Source: Leptospira jelokensis
GTDB taxonomy: Bacteria > Spirochaetota > Leptospiria > Leptospirales > Leptospiraceae
DNA: 64,000 nucleotides
Direction of reading: 5' to 3'
NCBI RefSeq assembly: GCF_004769635.1
Contig: NZ_RQGH01000026.1
Coordinates: forward strand, 768,628-832,627
The position numbers were made by a program, and so were the translations under genes. How positions within the stretch are numbered: the stretch's first letter is position 1; the number at the start of each line of letters is the position of its first letter. Shown here piece by piece: positions 7,526 to 16,244 of this stretch. Under the pieces are notes generated by a model. It had not been told where the DNA came from and did no database searches. It saw only the letters and a list, made by a program, of their open reading frames with translations.

Positions 7526-9037
7526 ATGGCCCTCCCGCAAGCGCTCGAAAATTACCGAAAACAGTATCGAAAAATCAAACTTTTCCAAGACATTTCCTCA
7601 GTCCTCCATTGGGACTCGGAAGTGATGATGCCTGAAGAGGGACGTGAATACAGATCTAGCCAAATTGCGGCTGTTGCAGAACTCACACATGAATGGATGA
7701 CGGACAAATCATTTTTGGAACAAATCCAAAGCGCAAAACAAGCCGTGAATGACCTTCCTGAATCAGAAAGGAAAGTTTGGAATCGTGAGTTGGAAATCCT
7801 TATGGAGGAAAAGGAAAAAGCAGATAAATTACCTTCTGAATTTGTTTCGGAATTTGCAAAACTCACAAACCTAGCACACGCAGAATGGGCAGAAGCGAAA
7901 AAGGAAAAAAACTTTAAACTCTTTTCGAAACGATTGGAAGAACTTGTTCAATTATCGAAAAAACAAGCAGATTACCTTGGTTATACGACAGAACCTTACG
8001 ATGCACTTTTAGATTCGTATGAAAAAGGTGCTAAGGCAAATCAAATTCAATCTTTATTTTTGGATCTAAAAAATTCACTAATTCCCATAGTTGCAAAAGC
8101 CCCTCGTTTTGAGAGTCCTTTCCAAAAACCAATTTCCGTTGCGAAACAAACCAAATTTTGTAATCGACTCCCTGCTATTTTGGGACTCACAACAAAAGAA
8201 TCAAGATTAGATATAAGCAACCATCCATTTTCTACCAGTTTAGGAAAAGGTGATAAACGAATTACCACAAGGTATTCGGAAACAGATCCACTTTCTTCCA
8301 TCTTCGGTGTGTTACATGAAACCGGTCATTCATTGTATGAATCTGGTTTGTCAAAAATGCCAAATTGGCCAACACCATTAACAGAATATTTAAGTTTAGG
8401 CATTCACGAATCACAAAGTCGTCTTTGGGAAAACCAAGTGGGTAGATCCTTACCTTTTTGGGAATTTATGTATCCCATACTATTGAAAGATTTTGAGCTG
8501 ACTGAAGTGGAACTTCCATTTCAAAAATTGTTCAACTATATCAATAGCACTGAAAAATCAAAAATTCGAGTTGAGGCAGACCAAGTCACTTACAACCTCC
8601 ATATCATATTACGATTTGAAATCGAAAGGGATTTGATCAACGGAAAGATCAAAGTAAACGATTTACCTGAGATTTGGAATCACAAAATGAAAGAAAGTTT
8701 TGGTTTGACCGTTGAAAACGATGCGGAAGGTGTTTTACAAGACATCCATTGGTCAATGGGAGCCTTCGGTTATTTTCCTACCTATACATTGGGAAATATT
8801 TTTAGTGCTCAATTTTTTAAAAAGTTTACAGAAGAATTTCCTGATTCGCATAACAAGTTTTCTGCGAATGGAGATTTTTCAGATTTATTAAATTGGTTAC
8901 GAAAACACATCCATTCAAAAGGTAAAATGGTCACTATCGAAAATTTGATTCAAGAAGCAACTGGGGAGCCAGCAAACGCAAAATATCTCATTTCATATTT
9001 AGAAGATAAAGTAAAAGAAGTTTCAGTTACCAATTGA
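7526..9037 (+). CDS. M32 family metallocarboxypeptidase (carboxypeptidase Taq type)
   Basis: About 503 residues, the normal length for thermostable carboxypeptidase 1. The zinc motif HETGH (in FGVLHETGHSLYE) and the downstream IHESQSRLWENQVGRS segment, carrying the third ligand Glu, are intact, as are the N-terminal LHWDSEVMMPE and C-terminal DIHWSMGAFGYFPTYTLGN blocks. It removes C-terminal residues from peptides in the cytoplasm. I chose the ATG at 7526, where the family's N-terminal block begins; a GTG at 7502 would add eight residues. The gene precedes a small FliG-like gene by 22 bases. Confidence 0.92.
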   Translation: MALPQALENYRKQYRKIKLFQDISSVLHWDSEVMMPEEGREYRSSQIAAVAELTHEWMTDKSFLEQIQSAKQAVNDLPESERKVWNRELEILMEEKEKADKLPSEFVSEFAKLTNLAHAEWAEAKKEKNFKLFSKRLEELVQLSKKQADYLGYTTEPYDALLDSYEKGAKANQIQSLFLDLKNSLIPIVAKAPRFESPFQKPISVAKQTKFCNRLPAILGLTTKESRLDISNHPFSTSLGKGDKRITTRYSETDPLSSIFGVLHETGHSLYESGLSKMPNWPTPLTEYLSLGIHESQSRLWENQVGRSLPFWEFMYPILLKDFELTEVELPFQKLFNYINSTEKSKIRVEADQVTYNLHIILRFEIERDLINGKIKVNDLPEIWNHKMKESFGLTVENDAEGVLQDIHWSMGAFGYFPTYTLGNIFSAQFFKKFTEEFPDSHNKFSANGDFSDLLNWLRKHIHSKGKMVTIENLIQEATGEPANAKYLISYLEDKVKEVSVTN

Positions 9038-9059
9038 TTGGAACAAAAAAGGAATCACC

Positions 9060-9386
9060 ATGTCAGGATCAGAACAAGTATTAGAAAAACTCAGCCAACT
9101 TTCCTATTTCGATAATTTAGCATTGTACTATTTGTGTAATGAAACGCCACCCCAAACATTAGCGTTGGCATTTTTGCAAATGGATGAAAAAATCGCAGGA
9201 TCAATGTTAGGTGTACTAGATGTACAACGCCGAAAGTACGTTCATGAAATGATGGCCTTACAAAAAGATTCTACAGAAGAATCGAAAAAAGCCGCAGCGG
9301 AAGGACTCCTCCTCATCGCCGACGGACTGATTTCGAGAAATTTAATTAGCAAACAAGGTCATTATTTTTTTGGGACCAAAAAATAA
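9060..9386 (+). CDS. Small FliG-like single-domain protein
   Basis: A 108-residue soluble helical protein. The stretch ETPPQTLALAFLQMDEKIAG, followed by SMLGVLDVQRRKYVHEMM, matches the pattern of the FliG N-terminal/middle repeat (HPQTIALILxxLDPEKAAxVL). It lacks the rest of FliG, including the charged C-terminal torque domain. It follows the M32 peptidase gene by 22 bases and its 3' end overlaps the convergent DUF423 gene by 25 bases. It could be a motor-associated accessory protein or an unrelated reuse of the fold. The match is by eye. Confidence 0.55.
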   Translation: MSGSEQVLEKLSQLSYFDNLALYYLCNETPPQTLALAFLQMDEKIAGSMLGVLDVQRRKYVHEMMALQKDSTEESKKAAAEGLLLIADGLISRNLISKQGHYFFGTKK

Positions 9387-9790
9387 TACATACCCAATCC
9401 CAAAAATAACCAACCTAAAAGAAAACTCACTCCTCCAAAAGGAGTGATGGCACCGAGTATTTTGATGCCGGTGATTGCAAGTGCATACAAACTAAATGAA
9501 AAGATCAAAATTCCGATTAAAAACATCCAACTTGAAATTCTGAGAAATTTTTGGGTTTTTAAAGAAACTTCCTTGGAGTCTGCAACTAACAAGATAAAGA
9601 AGGTAAGCAGCGAAACAATACTATGGTAAAAATGATATTTGTTCCCTGTTTCAAATACCACCATTAGTTCAGGGGTGATTATTTTTTTTAATCCATGTGC
9701 GCCAAAGGCACCGATGGCAACGGCCAAAAAACCAGAGAAACATATAAGTAGAATTAAAACTAAATCCGATTGCTTCTTGACAAGTTTCAT
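9362..9790 (-). CDS. DUF423 family small membrane protein
   Basis: A 142-residue integral membrane protein with four hydrophobic segments. The conserved DUF423 pattern AIGAFGAHGLKK, followed by FETGNKYHFYHSI and a glycine-rich C-terminal helix (TPFGGVSFLLGWLFLGLG), is clear. The family (YgdD) is widespread and of unknown function. It is convergent with, and overlaps, the FliG-like gene and is divergent from the zinc-ribbon gene, only 21 bases apart. Confidence 0.88.
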   Translation of the reverse strand: MKLVKKQSDLVLILLICFSGFLAVAIGAFGAHGLKKIITPELMVVFETGNKYHFYHSIVSLLTFFILLVADSKEVSLKTQKFLRISSWMFLIGILIFSFSLYALAITGIKILGAITPFGGVSFLLGWLFLGLGMYYFLVPKK

Positions 9791-9811
9791 ATTGGATACT
9801 TCCTATTGCCT

Positions 9812-10147
9812 ATGACTTCAGATGCATCCGGAAAGAATACTAAATTTATAAGAGTTTGGCGACAACTCAATGTTGAAGAGATAAAAAAACAGTTATTGTA
9901 TATTGATGATCTTTACGGAACCTGTGGAAACTGTAAAAAACTTGGATTAAATTATCTAAAAGACAAAAAATGCCCGGACTGCGGAATCACTTTCAAATAC
10001 CTAGCAACTAAATTAAGTAAGGTGGCAGACATAGGCAAAATATTAAGTAGAATCGATAAAGAAGGATTGGATCTCACTTTAATCGAAAGAGAAGATTTTG
10101 AAAGATCTAGTGCTTCCGATGCCGCAAGAGATCTATTTAAATCATAA
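9812..10147 (+). CDS. Hypothetical zinc-ribbon protein
   Basis: A 111-residue protein with a four-Cys zinc ribbon: CGNC, then CPDCG about 17 residues later. The rest is charged and helical, ending with an acidic DFERSSASDAARDLF segment. I recognise no family. The ATG at 9812 is preferred; an upstream TTG at 9770 would run back across the divergent gene's start and adds a hydrophobic, unlikely N-terminus. It could be a nucleic-acid-binding or regulatory adaptor protein. Confidence 0.6.
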   Translation: MTSDASGKNTKFIRVWRQLNVEEIKKQLLYIDDLYGTCGNCKKLGLNYLKDKKCPDCGITFKYLATKLSKVADIGKILSRIDKEGLDLTLIEREDFERSSASDAARDLFKS

Positions 10148-10160
10148 CTCAGATAAAAAA

Positions 10161-10922
10161 CTAAAATTTAAAAGACCAACCAAATTGAGCCGTTTTGTTA
10201 TGAGCGGCAGTATCTTCCCAAGCGTCAAATACACGAACCGCACGTGTGACAGCGAGAGCTGCAAAGATACCAACTGCATTTGGTGATTCCCAAACACTCC
10301 CAGGACCTTTCACGTTTAACATGTTTTCATAAATATTTTTTTTGGGTAAATTTTCCTGAGCATATAAATAGGCACCACCGGCCAAAATAAGATCACATAA
10401 AAGATAAATGCTCATACTCACAAATGTATCACGGTTGGTAAAAAGAGGAGAGTTCCAAGAATTGTATCCAACGGATGCCATTGGTGTGATCAAATTTAAA
10501 CCTTGAGAAACAATATGGTATTTCTCCGATAAAGGAATGGCTGACTCATGTGGAGGTTTTTGTAATAACTCCTGTTCCATGATTTGTTTCCACATTTTCT
10601 CTTGTCCTCTGCGCGGCGATTCTATCCGGATGATCGAATCGGGAGAAGTTTTTCCAACTCTACCTACGTAGATATTAAAATCATATGGATTGTTCCATCT
10701 GTTACGATACCGATAGACAAAACCTTGTGTTTTTTCATCAGCATAAAAATCCGGATCAAGTTTATTTAATACGGCCAACAATCGAATGTTAACGTCTTCT
10801 GGGCCACCCAATATTTCAACGGTTTCACCAGCAAATAATGAATTTGGAGAAAAAATAAGTAAACCAAAGAAGAATAAAACCTTGAGCAGGTGAATCTGAA
10901 TTCCCTTTTTAAAAATTTTCAT
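10161..10922 (-). CDS. Hypothetical exported protein
   Basis: A 253-residue protein beginning with a signal peptide (hydrophobic LLKVLFFFGLLIFSP, then SLFAGE at the cleavage region). A soluble beta-rich domain follows, then two weakly hydrophobic C-terminal segments (SIYLLCDLILAGGAYLYAQ and a GIFAALAVTRAVR helix). I recognise no family. The start is placed at 10922 because it forms an ATGA overlap with the stop of the upstream CPBP protease gene and begins the signal peptide. Translational coupling suggests the two act together in the envelope. Confidence 0.65.
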   Translation of the reverse strand: MKIFKKGIQIHLLKVLFFFGLLIFSPNSLFAGETVEILGGPEDVNIRLLAVLNKLDPDFYADEKTQGFVYRYRNRWNNPYDFNIYVGRVGKTSPDSIIRIESPRRGQEKMWKQIMEQELLQKPPHESAIPLSEKYHIVSQGLNLITPMASVGYNSWNSPLFTNRDTFVSMSIYLLCDLILAGGAYLYAQENLPKKNIYENMLNVKGPGSVWESPNAVGIFAALAVTRAVRVFDAWEDTAAHNKTAQFGWSFKF

Positions 10923-11818
10923 GATTGGACCACTGGTAATTGAAGATATGCATTGATTAAACCTATTGAATTGTATGTTGCATGACAAGCCATCGCAATC
11001 CATAGATTTCCTGTTTTGATGTATAAATAACCGAAAAACATTCCCACACCACAAATGATGAATGGAATGGCAACTGAAGTTCCTTCTCCATAATGCAACC
11101 AACCAAACAAAAGAGAGACGATAAGTAGTCCTTCTTGGCTTAACCCTTTATCGATAAATGATTTCAGTAAAAATCCTCTAAAGAAAATTTCCTCTAAAAT
11201 TCCAGTGATGATTCCGACCACATAAATTCCCCAGGCTAATAAATAACCATTTCCTTGAAGGGAGAGGTATAATTTTTTTGCAAACACTCCTGAATCCAAA
11301 GGAACCGATAACTTCTCCAGGATAGATCCAAAAAGGATCACTACAAAAAAACAAATGAGTCCGTTTACAAATCCACGTAATAAAATTGGAATTGAAAGTT
11401 CATCTTGTAAGTCAGTGACAGGGATTTGTAAAACCTTTTTGTATAATAGGTACCCAAGTCCCACATAACATAGAAACCATGGAATTGAAATTCCTAATAA
11501 GTAATGAGGTTTGTCAGAAAATACTAAATCGTAAAATTCGCTGAAAAGTACATTGGGATTTTCAGTGATTTCTTTTTGGAATTGGTCCTTGATCGGAGTG
11601 ATTACTTTTTGGTATTCCGAAAGTAAACCCGAAAAGTCAAGCTTACCTTCCGAGTATTCTTCATAGAGCGGTTGGATTTGTTCTTCGGGAATCCTATGGT
11701 TCAAAACCGAATGGTTCACAAAGGCCAAAAAGAAAACGGAATAAAAAAAAGAACAAACATAAACGAGACCAAATGAATAGGCTGTGAGCCGAAAGATCTC
11801 AAAAAATCGATTCTGCAT
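10919..11818 (-). CDS. CPBP-family intramembrane metalloprotease (CAAX protease-like)
   Basis: A 299-residue protein with several membrane segments. The CPBP/ABI motifs are present: EEIFFRG (motif EExxxR) near residue 215, FGWLHYG for the second His, and HATYN near the C-terminus. These supply the Glu and His residues of the active site. Bacterial members cleave within membrane helices or mature peptides; substrate unknown. The gene is coupled to the exported protein gene downstream. Confidence 0.88.
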   Translation of the reverse strand: MQNRFFEIFRLTAYSFGLVYVCSFFYSVFFLAFVNHSVLNHRIPEEQIQPLYEEYSEGKLDFSGLLSEYQKVITPIKDQFQKEITENPNVLFSEFYDLVFSDKPHYLLGISIPWFLCYVGLGYLLYKKVLQIPVTDLQDELSIPILLRGFVNGLICFFVVILFGSILEKLSVPLDSGVFAKKLYLSLQGNGYLLAWGIYVVGIITGILEEIFFRGFLLKSFIDKGLSQEGLLIVSLLFGWLHYGEGTSVAIPFIICGVGMFFGYLYIKTGNLWIAMACHATYNSIGLINAYLQLPVVQS

Positions 11819-11896
11819 CTGCCTTACAGTTCCTCAATTTCGGCAAGAATCGTCATCGTTTTTTTGGGAAATGGTCGATAATCAGTTTAGAAGATT

Positions 11897-12799
11897 ATGT
11901 CTAAAACCGTCGTTTTTCTCAAATGGACTGTGATTTTGCTCAATTTGGGTCTCACAAACCAGTTGTTTTCTGGCCCTCTCACACTTGCGAATTTAGACTA
12001 TAGCAACCCAATACTCAAAAATCTTCGTTCCGAAATCAAAGAAAATCTAAGAATCTCGAAGTCGGGAACCAAAAGTGAAAACCTAATTCCCCTTAAATAT
12101 TACGAATACAAAGTCCAAAAGGAAGATAATTTCTTCAAAATCATGGCTCGTACGGGAATGGATTTGGAAACTTTATCTTCTGTAAATGAGTTAAGTTCCC
12201 CACATGATTTATCACCCGGTATGGTTTTGGAAATTCCCAATATGCGGGGAACGTTCCATCCAGAAGAAACAGAGGCAAATGAAAAAACCAAACTTACATT
12301 GGCCAATCAGTACCAAATCAATCCAAACAAATTACAGTTTGATGCAGAACGAGGGAAATGGTTTTTGCCTGGGATTTCGATGGGCAAATCAGAAAAATCA
12401 TTTTTTTACGGATTTGGTTTTCAGTTTCCACTAACAGCCGCTAGAATATCTTCCAATTTCGGAAAACGATTGGATCCTTTTACCAAAAAAGAAACTTTCC
12501 ACGGTGGACTTGATATGGCCGCCAAACAAGGATCAGATGTATTTTCTTCGATGGATGGTGTAGTGAGATTTGTGGGAGAACAGGGAGGTTACGGAAATTT
12601 AATCATCATCAAACATAGTTTGGGATATGAAACTATGTATGGTCATTTACTTAACTTCTTTGTAAAACATGGCCAAAAAGTAAAAAAAGGCGAAAAAATT
12701 GGACAAGTTGGGCAAACAGGTAGAGCGACCGGTCCACATTTACATTTTGAAATTAGAAGAAATTCAAAAAGACAAAGGCCTATTTTCCAATCACATTAA
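11897..12799 (+). CDS. LysM/M23 peptidase (LytM-like cell-wall endopeptidase)
   Basis: A 300-residue exported protein: N-terminal signal sequence, a LysM peptidoglycan-binding domain at about 70-115 (YKVQKEDNFFKIMARTGM, LSPGMVLEIPN) and a C-terminal M23 domain at about 180-295. The M23 zinc and catalytic motifs are intact: HGGLD, MYGH and HLHFE. It should cut peptide cross-links in the periplasm, or activate an amidase if the metal site is unused. It is divergent from the CPBP gene. Confidence 0.92.
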   Translation: MSKTVVFLKWTVILLNLGLTNQLFSGPLTLANLDYSNPILKNLRSEIKENLRISKSGTKSENLIPLKYYEYKVQKEDNFFKIMARTGMDLETLSSVNELSSPHDLSPGMVLEIPNMRGTFHPEETEANEKTKLTLANQYQINPNKLQFDAERGKWFLPGISMGKSEKSFFYGFGFQFPLTAARISSNFGKRLDPFTKKETFHGGLDMAAKQGSDVFSSMDGVVRFVGEQGGYGNLIIIKHSLGYETMYGHLLNFFVKHGQKVKKGEKIGQVGQTGRATGPHLHFEIRRNSKRQRPIFQSH

Positions 12800-12845
12800 A
12801 AAAAGATTTTACGACCTTTCTTGATTGTGTTACTTCTTGGAGACA

Positions 12846-14021
12846 ATGGACTTTGAAATTCCCCAAGAAGTAGAATCACTTCGTAAAAATATCCAAAACT
12901 TTATCACTGAAGAAATCATTCCTCTGGAAAAACATTATGACTATGAAAAAGGTCGAATGCCAGAAGCCATTAACCAACAAGCGCGCGCTAAAGTAAAGGA
13001 AGCTGGTTTTTGGACACCTCACCTTCCAAAATCGGAAGGAGGATTGGGGTTAGATTTGATTGGGACATGCATCATTTTTAGTGAACTTGGTCGTTCACCA
13101 ATTGCACCGTATATTTTTAATTGTGATGCACCTGATGAAGGGAATATGCACTTACTTTCGTTAGCTGCAACTGAAAAACAAAAAGAATTAATTCTGCACC
13201 CTCTCATCAAAGGGGAACTTCGTACCGCATTTGCAATGACAGAACCATCTCCTGGTGCTGGATCTGACCCTACATCACTCCAAACCAATGCAGAAAAACA
13301 AGGGGATAAATACATCTTAAATGGGCGGAAGTGGTATTGTACCGGTGCCAATGGAGCCAAGTATTTAATCGTTATAGCAAAGGTGAATGGAAGTTTTCGT
13401 AAAACGACAATGTTTCTTGTTCCAACCGATTCCAAAGGGTATACGATGGTGCGGGAAATTGAACTGATGGGTTCCCACGGGCCTGGTGGTCATTGTGAAC
13501 TTAATTTTGAAAATGTGGAAGTTCCCGAGGATATGGTTCTCGGAAGGGTTGGAGAAGGGTTTAGGTTGTCACAAGAAAGGTTGGGACCTGCTCGCCTTAC
13601 ACACTGTATGCGATGGACAGGAATGGCAAGGCGCGCCCTTTCGATTGCTAGAAGTTATGCGAAAGAAAGAGAAGTGTTTAGCGCAAGGATAGCAGACCAC
13701 CAAGGTATCCAGTGGATGTTTGCAGAACGGGCCACAGAAATTGAAATGGCCTTTCTATTAACACTCAAGGCAGCATGGCTCTTAAAAATGGGAAAAGACG
13801 CAAGGCAAGAAACATCGATGGCAAAGTGGAAAGTGAGTGAGTCTTTGTGTAACACGATCGATACGGCCATTCAAATTTGTGGTGGGAAAGGGTATTCAAG
13901 AGACTTACCACTCGAATTGTTTTATCGCGACGCGAGGGCTGCAAGGATTGCCGATGGACCTTCCGAAGTACACAAAATGGTCATTGGTCGAAACTATGTA
14001 TCAGAGAAGTGGGATTTTTAA
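12846..14021 (+). CDS. ACAD10/11-type acyl-CoA dehydrogenase (LvaC-like)
   Basis: A flavoprotein of about 391 residues with a full acyl-CoA dehydrogenase fold ([39 protein letters not shown]). Where classical enzymes carry the catalytic Glu in YEGT, this one reads [11 protein letters not shown], the signature of the ACAD10/ACAD11/LvaC group. That group acts on 4-phosphoacyl-CoA instead of simple beta-oxidation substrates. I chose the ATG at 12846, where family homology begins; a TTG at 12825 is possible. It is first in an operon with a kinase and a DUF6285 protein, the same trio as Pseudomonas lvaC, lvaA and lvaB. Confidence 0.85.
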   Translation: MDFEIPQEVESLRKNIQNFITEEIIPLEKHYDYEKGRMPEAINQQARAKVKEAGFWTPHLPKSEGGLGLDLIGTCIIFSELGRSPIAPYIFNCDAPDEGNMHLLSLAATEKQKELILHPLIKGELRTAFAMTEPSPGAGSDPTSLQTNAEKQGDKYILNGRKWYCTGANGAKYLIVIAKVNGSFRKTTMFLVPTDSKGYTMVREIELMGSHGPGGHCELNFENVEVPEDMVLGRVGEGFRLSQERLGPARLTHCMRWTGMARRALSIARSYAKEREVFSARIADHQGIQWMFAERATEIEMAFLLTLKAAWLLKMGKDARQETSMAKWKVSESLCNTIDTAIQICGGKGYSRDLPLELFYRDARAARIADGPSEVHKMVIGRNYVSEKWDF

Positions 14022-14027
14022 CTGATT

Positions 14028-15059
14028 ATGGACATCAAAGAACTTCAGGCGAAAGTAGAAGTCCATCTCAGTTCAGTTTGGAAGGAACCTGTAAAGATAA
14101 CTGAGATTTTTCATTTGAGTGGAGGCGCATGCCAAGACAATTATGCTTTGGATCTTGTTTCCAATTCTACCAAAAAGTCCGTTGTTTTGCGAACGGATAA
14201 AGGTGGAAGTTTGCTCTCTTCTTTATCAAAACGAGATGAATACAAAGTAGCGGAACTGGTTTTTAAGGCAGGTGTCAAAACTCCCACTCCAGTGTATTTA
14301 GAAGAAGAGGCATCAGTCATTGGTTCTCCATTTTTCCTGATGGAAAAAATTGCAGGAAAAGCTACTGGTCGCTACATCACCAAAGACAAAGAATTGGATG
14401 TGTATCGTAAAACCAAAATGGTTTCTGACCTTGCTTCCAATTTGGCAAAACTGCATACAGTCACTCCTGAATCCGTAAATGATGAAGATCTAAAACAAAA
14501 ATTAAAGTTAGTTACGATTCAAAATTATATACCAATCGCAATCGCTGATCTACGTAAGTCACTAGATGAACTACCAGAAGCTCATCCTGCCATCGAATTG
14601 TGTTTAAATTGGATGGAATCAAATACACCTAACATTGATAAAATTGTGTTGGTACATGGTGATTATCGAACTGGCAACTTTATGATGAATCCAGACGGTC
14701 TTCAAGGGATATTGGATTTTGAGTTTGCACACTGGGGGGATCGCCACGAAGACATTGCGTGGTTGTGTATGCGGGATTGGCGGTTTGGTCGCCTAAACAA
14801 AGAAGTTGGTGGCTTTGGTGACAGGAACGATTTTTATAAAGAATATGAAGCCACTTCAGGGATCCAAGTAGATCCATTCAAAGTGACCTTTTGGGAAATT
14901 ATGGGAAATATTCGTTGGGCAATTGGAAGTGCGCAACAAGCAGAAAGGCATTTGTCAGGCAAAGACAAAGGGATTGAACTTGCTTCCATTGGAAGGAGGA
15001 CGGCAGAAATGGAATGGGAAGCCATGCGTCTCATTGAGGAGATAAACAATGCAGTATAG
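14028..15059 (+). CDS. APH-like phosphotransferase (LvaA/ACAD10-kinase type)
   Basis: A 343-residue aminoglycoside-phosphotransferase-fold kinase. Key motifs are the catalytic loop VLVHGDYRTGNFM and the metal-binding ILDFEFAHWGDRHEDIAWL. The latter is characteristic of the branch found fused to, or beside, ACAD10/11 dehydrogenases. In the lva pathway this kinase phosphorylates the 4-hydroxyl of 4-hydroxyacyl-CoA with ATP, together with LvaB. It starts six bases after the dehydrogenase and overlaps the next gene by 11 bases. Confidence 0.85.
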   Translation: MDIKELQAKVEVHLSSVWKEPVKITEIFHLSGGACQDNYALDLVSNSTKKSVVLRTDKGGSLLSSLSKRDEYKVAELVFKAGVKTPTPVYLEEEASVIGSPFFLMEKIAGKATGRYITKDKELDVYRKTKMVSDLASNLAKLHTVTPESVNDEDLKQKLKLVTIQNYIPIAIADLRKSLDELPEAHPAIELCLNWMESNTPNIDKIVLVHGDYRTGNFMMNPDGLQGILDFEFAHWGDRHEDIAWLCMRDWRFGRLNKEVGGFGDRNDFYKEYEATSGIQVDPFKVTFWEIMGNIRWAIGSAQQAERHLSGKDKGIELASIGRRTAEMEWEAMRLIEEINNAV

Positions 15060-15513
15060 ACCAGACTCAAAAGAATTACTCCAAGCGATCCAAGACTTTC
15101 TCATGAAAGAGTTACTTCCAAAATTGGAAGGTGATGATTTATTATCTTATAAAACTTTAGTTTCCTGGAATATGTTAGGTGTGATTGCAAGAGAAATTGA
15201 TCATTCAGATTTTTCAAACACCTGGTCGGAAATTTTAGAATCAAATTTGTCTATTTGCGATTTAGAAAACAAATACCCAATGGATACCTTTCATAAACTA
15301 TCCAAAAAAGAAAAAAGTAAAGTGCTTCGCGAATGGAACCAAAATCTTGCATTGCTCATTCGTAAAAAATCCAAATTTTCAGAAACTCATCAATTTGAAC
15401 CCTCCCAAATCAAAATAGAATTGGATATAAAACCAAAAAGCCAGGTTTGGAATTTGGTCAAATCACAATTAAAAGAAAACCTATCCGTCTCCAATCCGAG
15501 GTTCCAAACTTAA
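15049..15513 (+). CDS. DUF6285 protein (LvaB-like kinase partner)
   Basis: A 154-residue helical protein matching the DUF6285 pattern as I know it: an N-terminal ELLQAIQDFLMKELLPKL, then YKTLVSWNMLGVIAREI and a C-terminal VWNLVKSQLKENLSVSNP segment. In Pseudomonas the small LvaB protein is needed with the LvaA kinase. Overlap with the kinase gene indicates coupled translation and fits a complex. I am sure of the context, less of the exact family name. Confidence 0.7.
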   Translation: MQYRPDSKELLQAIQDFLMKELLPKLEGDDLLSYKTLVSWNMLGVIAREIDHSDFSNTWSEILESNLSICDLENKYPMDTFHKLSKKEKSKVLREWNQNLALLIRKKSKFSETHQFEPSQIKIELDIKPKSQVWNLVKSQLKENLSVSNPRFQT

Positions 15514-16227
15514 ATGTCGTATTTGTATTTAGTAAGGCATGGACAGGCGGATCGACTTGGTAAAAATTATGACCAACTAACAGAACTTGGATGGAAACAA
15601 GGCAAACTTTTGGGTGAATACTTCAAAAATCACAGAATTGAATTTGATTCCGTTTATACTGGTACATTGAACCGACAAAAACAAACCGCGGAAGCAATCA
15701 TCAAAAGTTTTTCCTCAGATCGTTTTTGTATCCCTGACCCGTTGGAAAATTCTGCTTGGGACGAATTTGATTCTCGAATGTGGTTAGGTATCGCTGCCAA
15801 AATTCGGAATTCTAACGAAAATTTTGCAAAATTATACGAATCCTATAAACAATCCTGGGAAGAAGGAAAGGAAGAAACTCGTAGTTACTTCCAAGAACTC
15901 ATACAACTTGTGTTAGCGGATTGGGTGAATGGAGTTTGGGATCCAGTAGAACCATACACATTCAAAGAATATGTTCAAAAAGTTAAACAGGGTCCAAAGG
16001 AAATTCCAAATGATGTGAAAAGCACTTTGGTAGTTTCTTCCAGTACTCCGATTGCCATTATGATGGGACTTTCTTGCAAAATGGATCTTAAAGAATATCC
16101 AATCTTTATGAAGTCCATTTTGAATTCATCTCTTAGTGTCTTCCGTCGTGTTTCGGACGGATGGGAACCTGTGAGTTGGAACGGGACTCCTCATTTACAA
16201 GATCCTGATCTCATAACGATCGTATAA
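15514..16227 (+). CDS. Histidine phosphatase superfamily protein (phosphoglycerate mutase-like)
   Basis: A 237-residue protein with the branch-1 histidine phosphatase signature LVRHGQA at the N-terminus. It continues with SVYTGTLNRQKQTAEAI, a Glu-containing WDEFDSRMW, and a later SSSTPIAIMMGL in the region of the second His, where the expected His appears to be missing (VVSSSTPI instead of VSHG). It begins immediately after the DUF6285 stop. It may remove or recycle a phosphate in the 4-phosphoacyl-CoA pathway, but no such gene is part of the described lva set. Confidence 0.75.
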   Translation: MSYLYLVRHGQADRLGKNYDQLTELGWKQGKLLGEYFKNHRIEFDSVYTGTLNRQKQTAEAIIKSFSSDRFCIPDPLENSAWDEFDSRMWLGIAAKIRNSNENFAKLYESYKQSWEEGKEETRSYFQELIQLVLADWVNGVWDPVEPYTFKEYVQKVKQGPKEIPNDVKSTLVVSSSTPIAIMMGLSCKMDLKEYPIFMKSILNSSLSVFRRVSDGWEPVSWNGTPHLQDPDLITIV

Positions 16228-16244
16228 GCTTTCGAATGGTTAGA

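Noticed and set aside
10923..11102. N-terminal extension of the exported protein gene (frame from 11102)
   Set aside because: The extra 60 residues lie in another frame of the CPBP protease and precede a clear signal peptide, so the start was moved to 10922.
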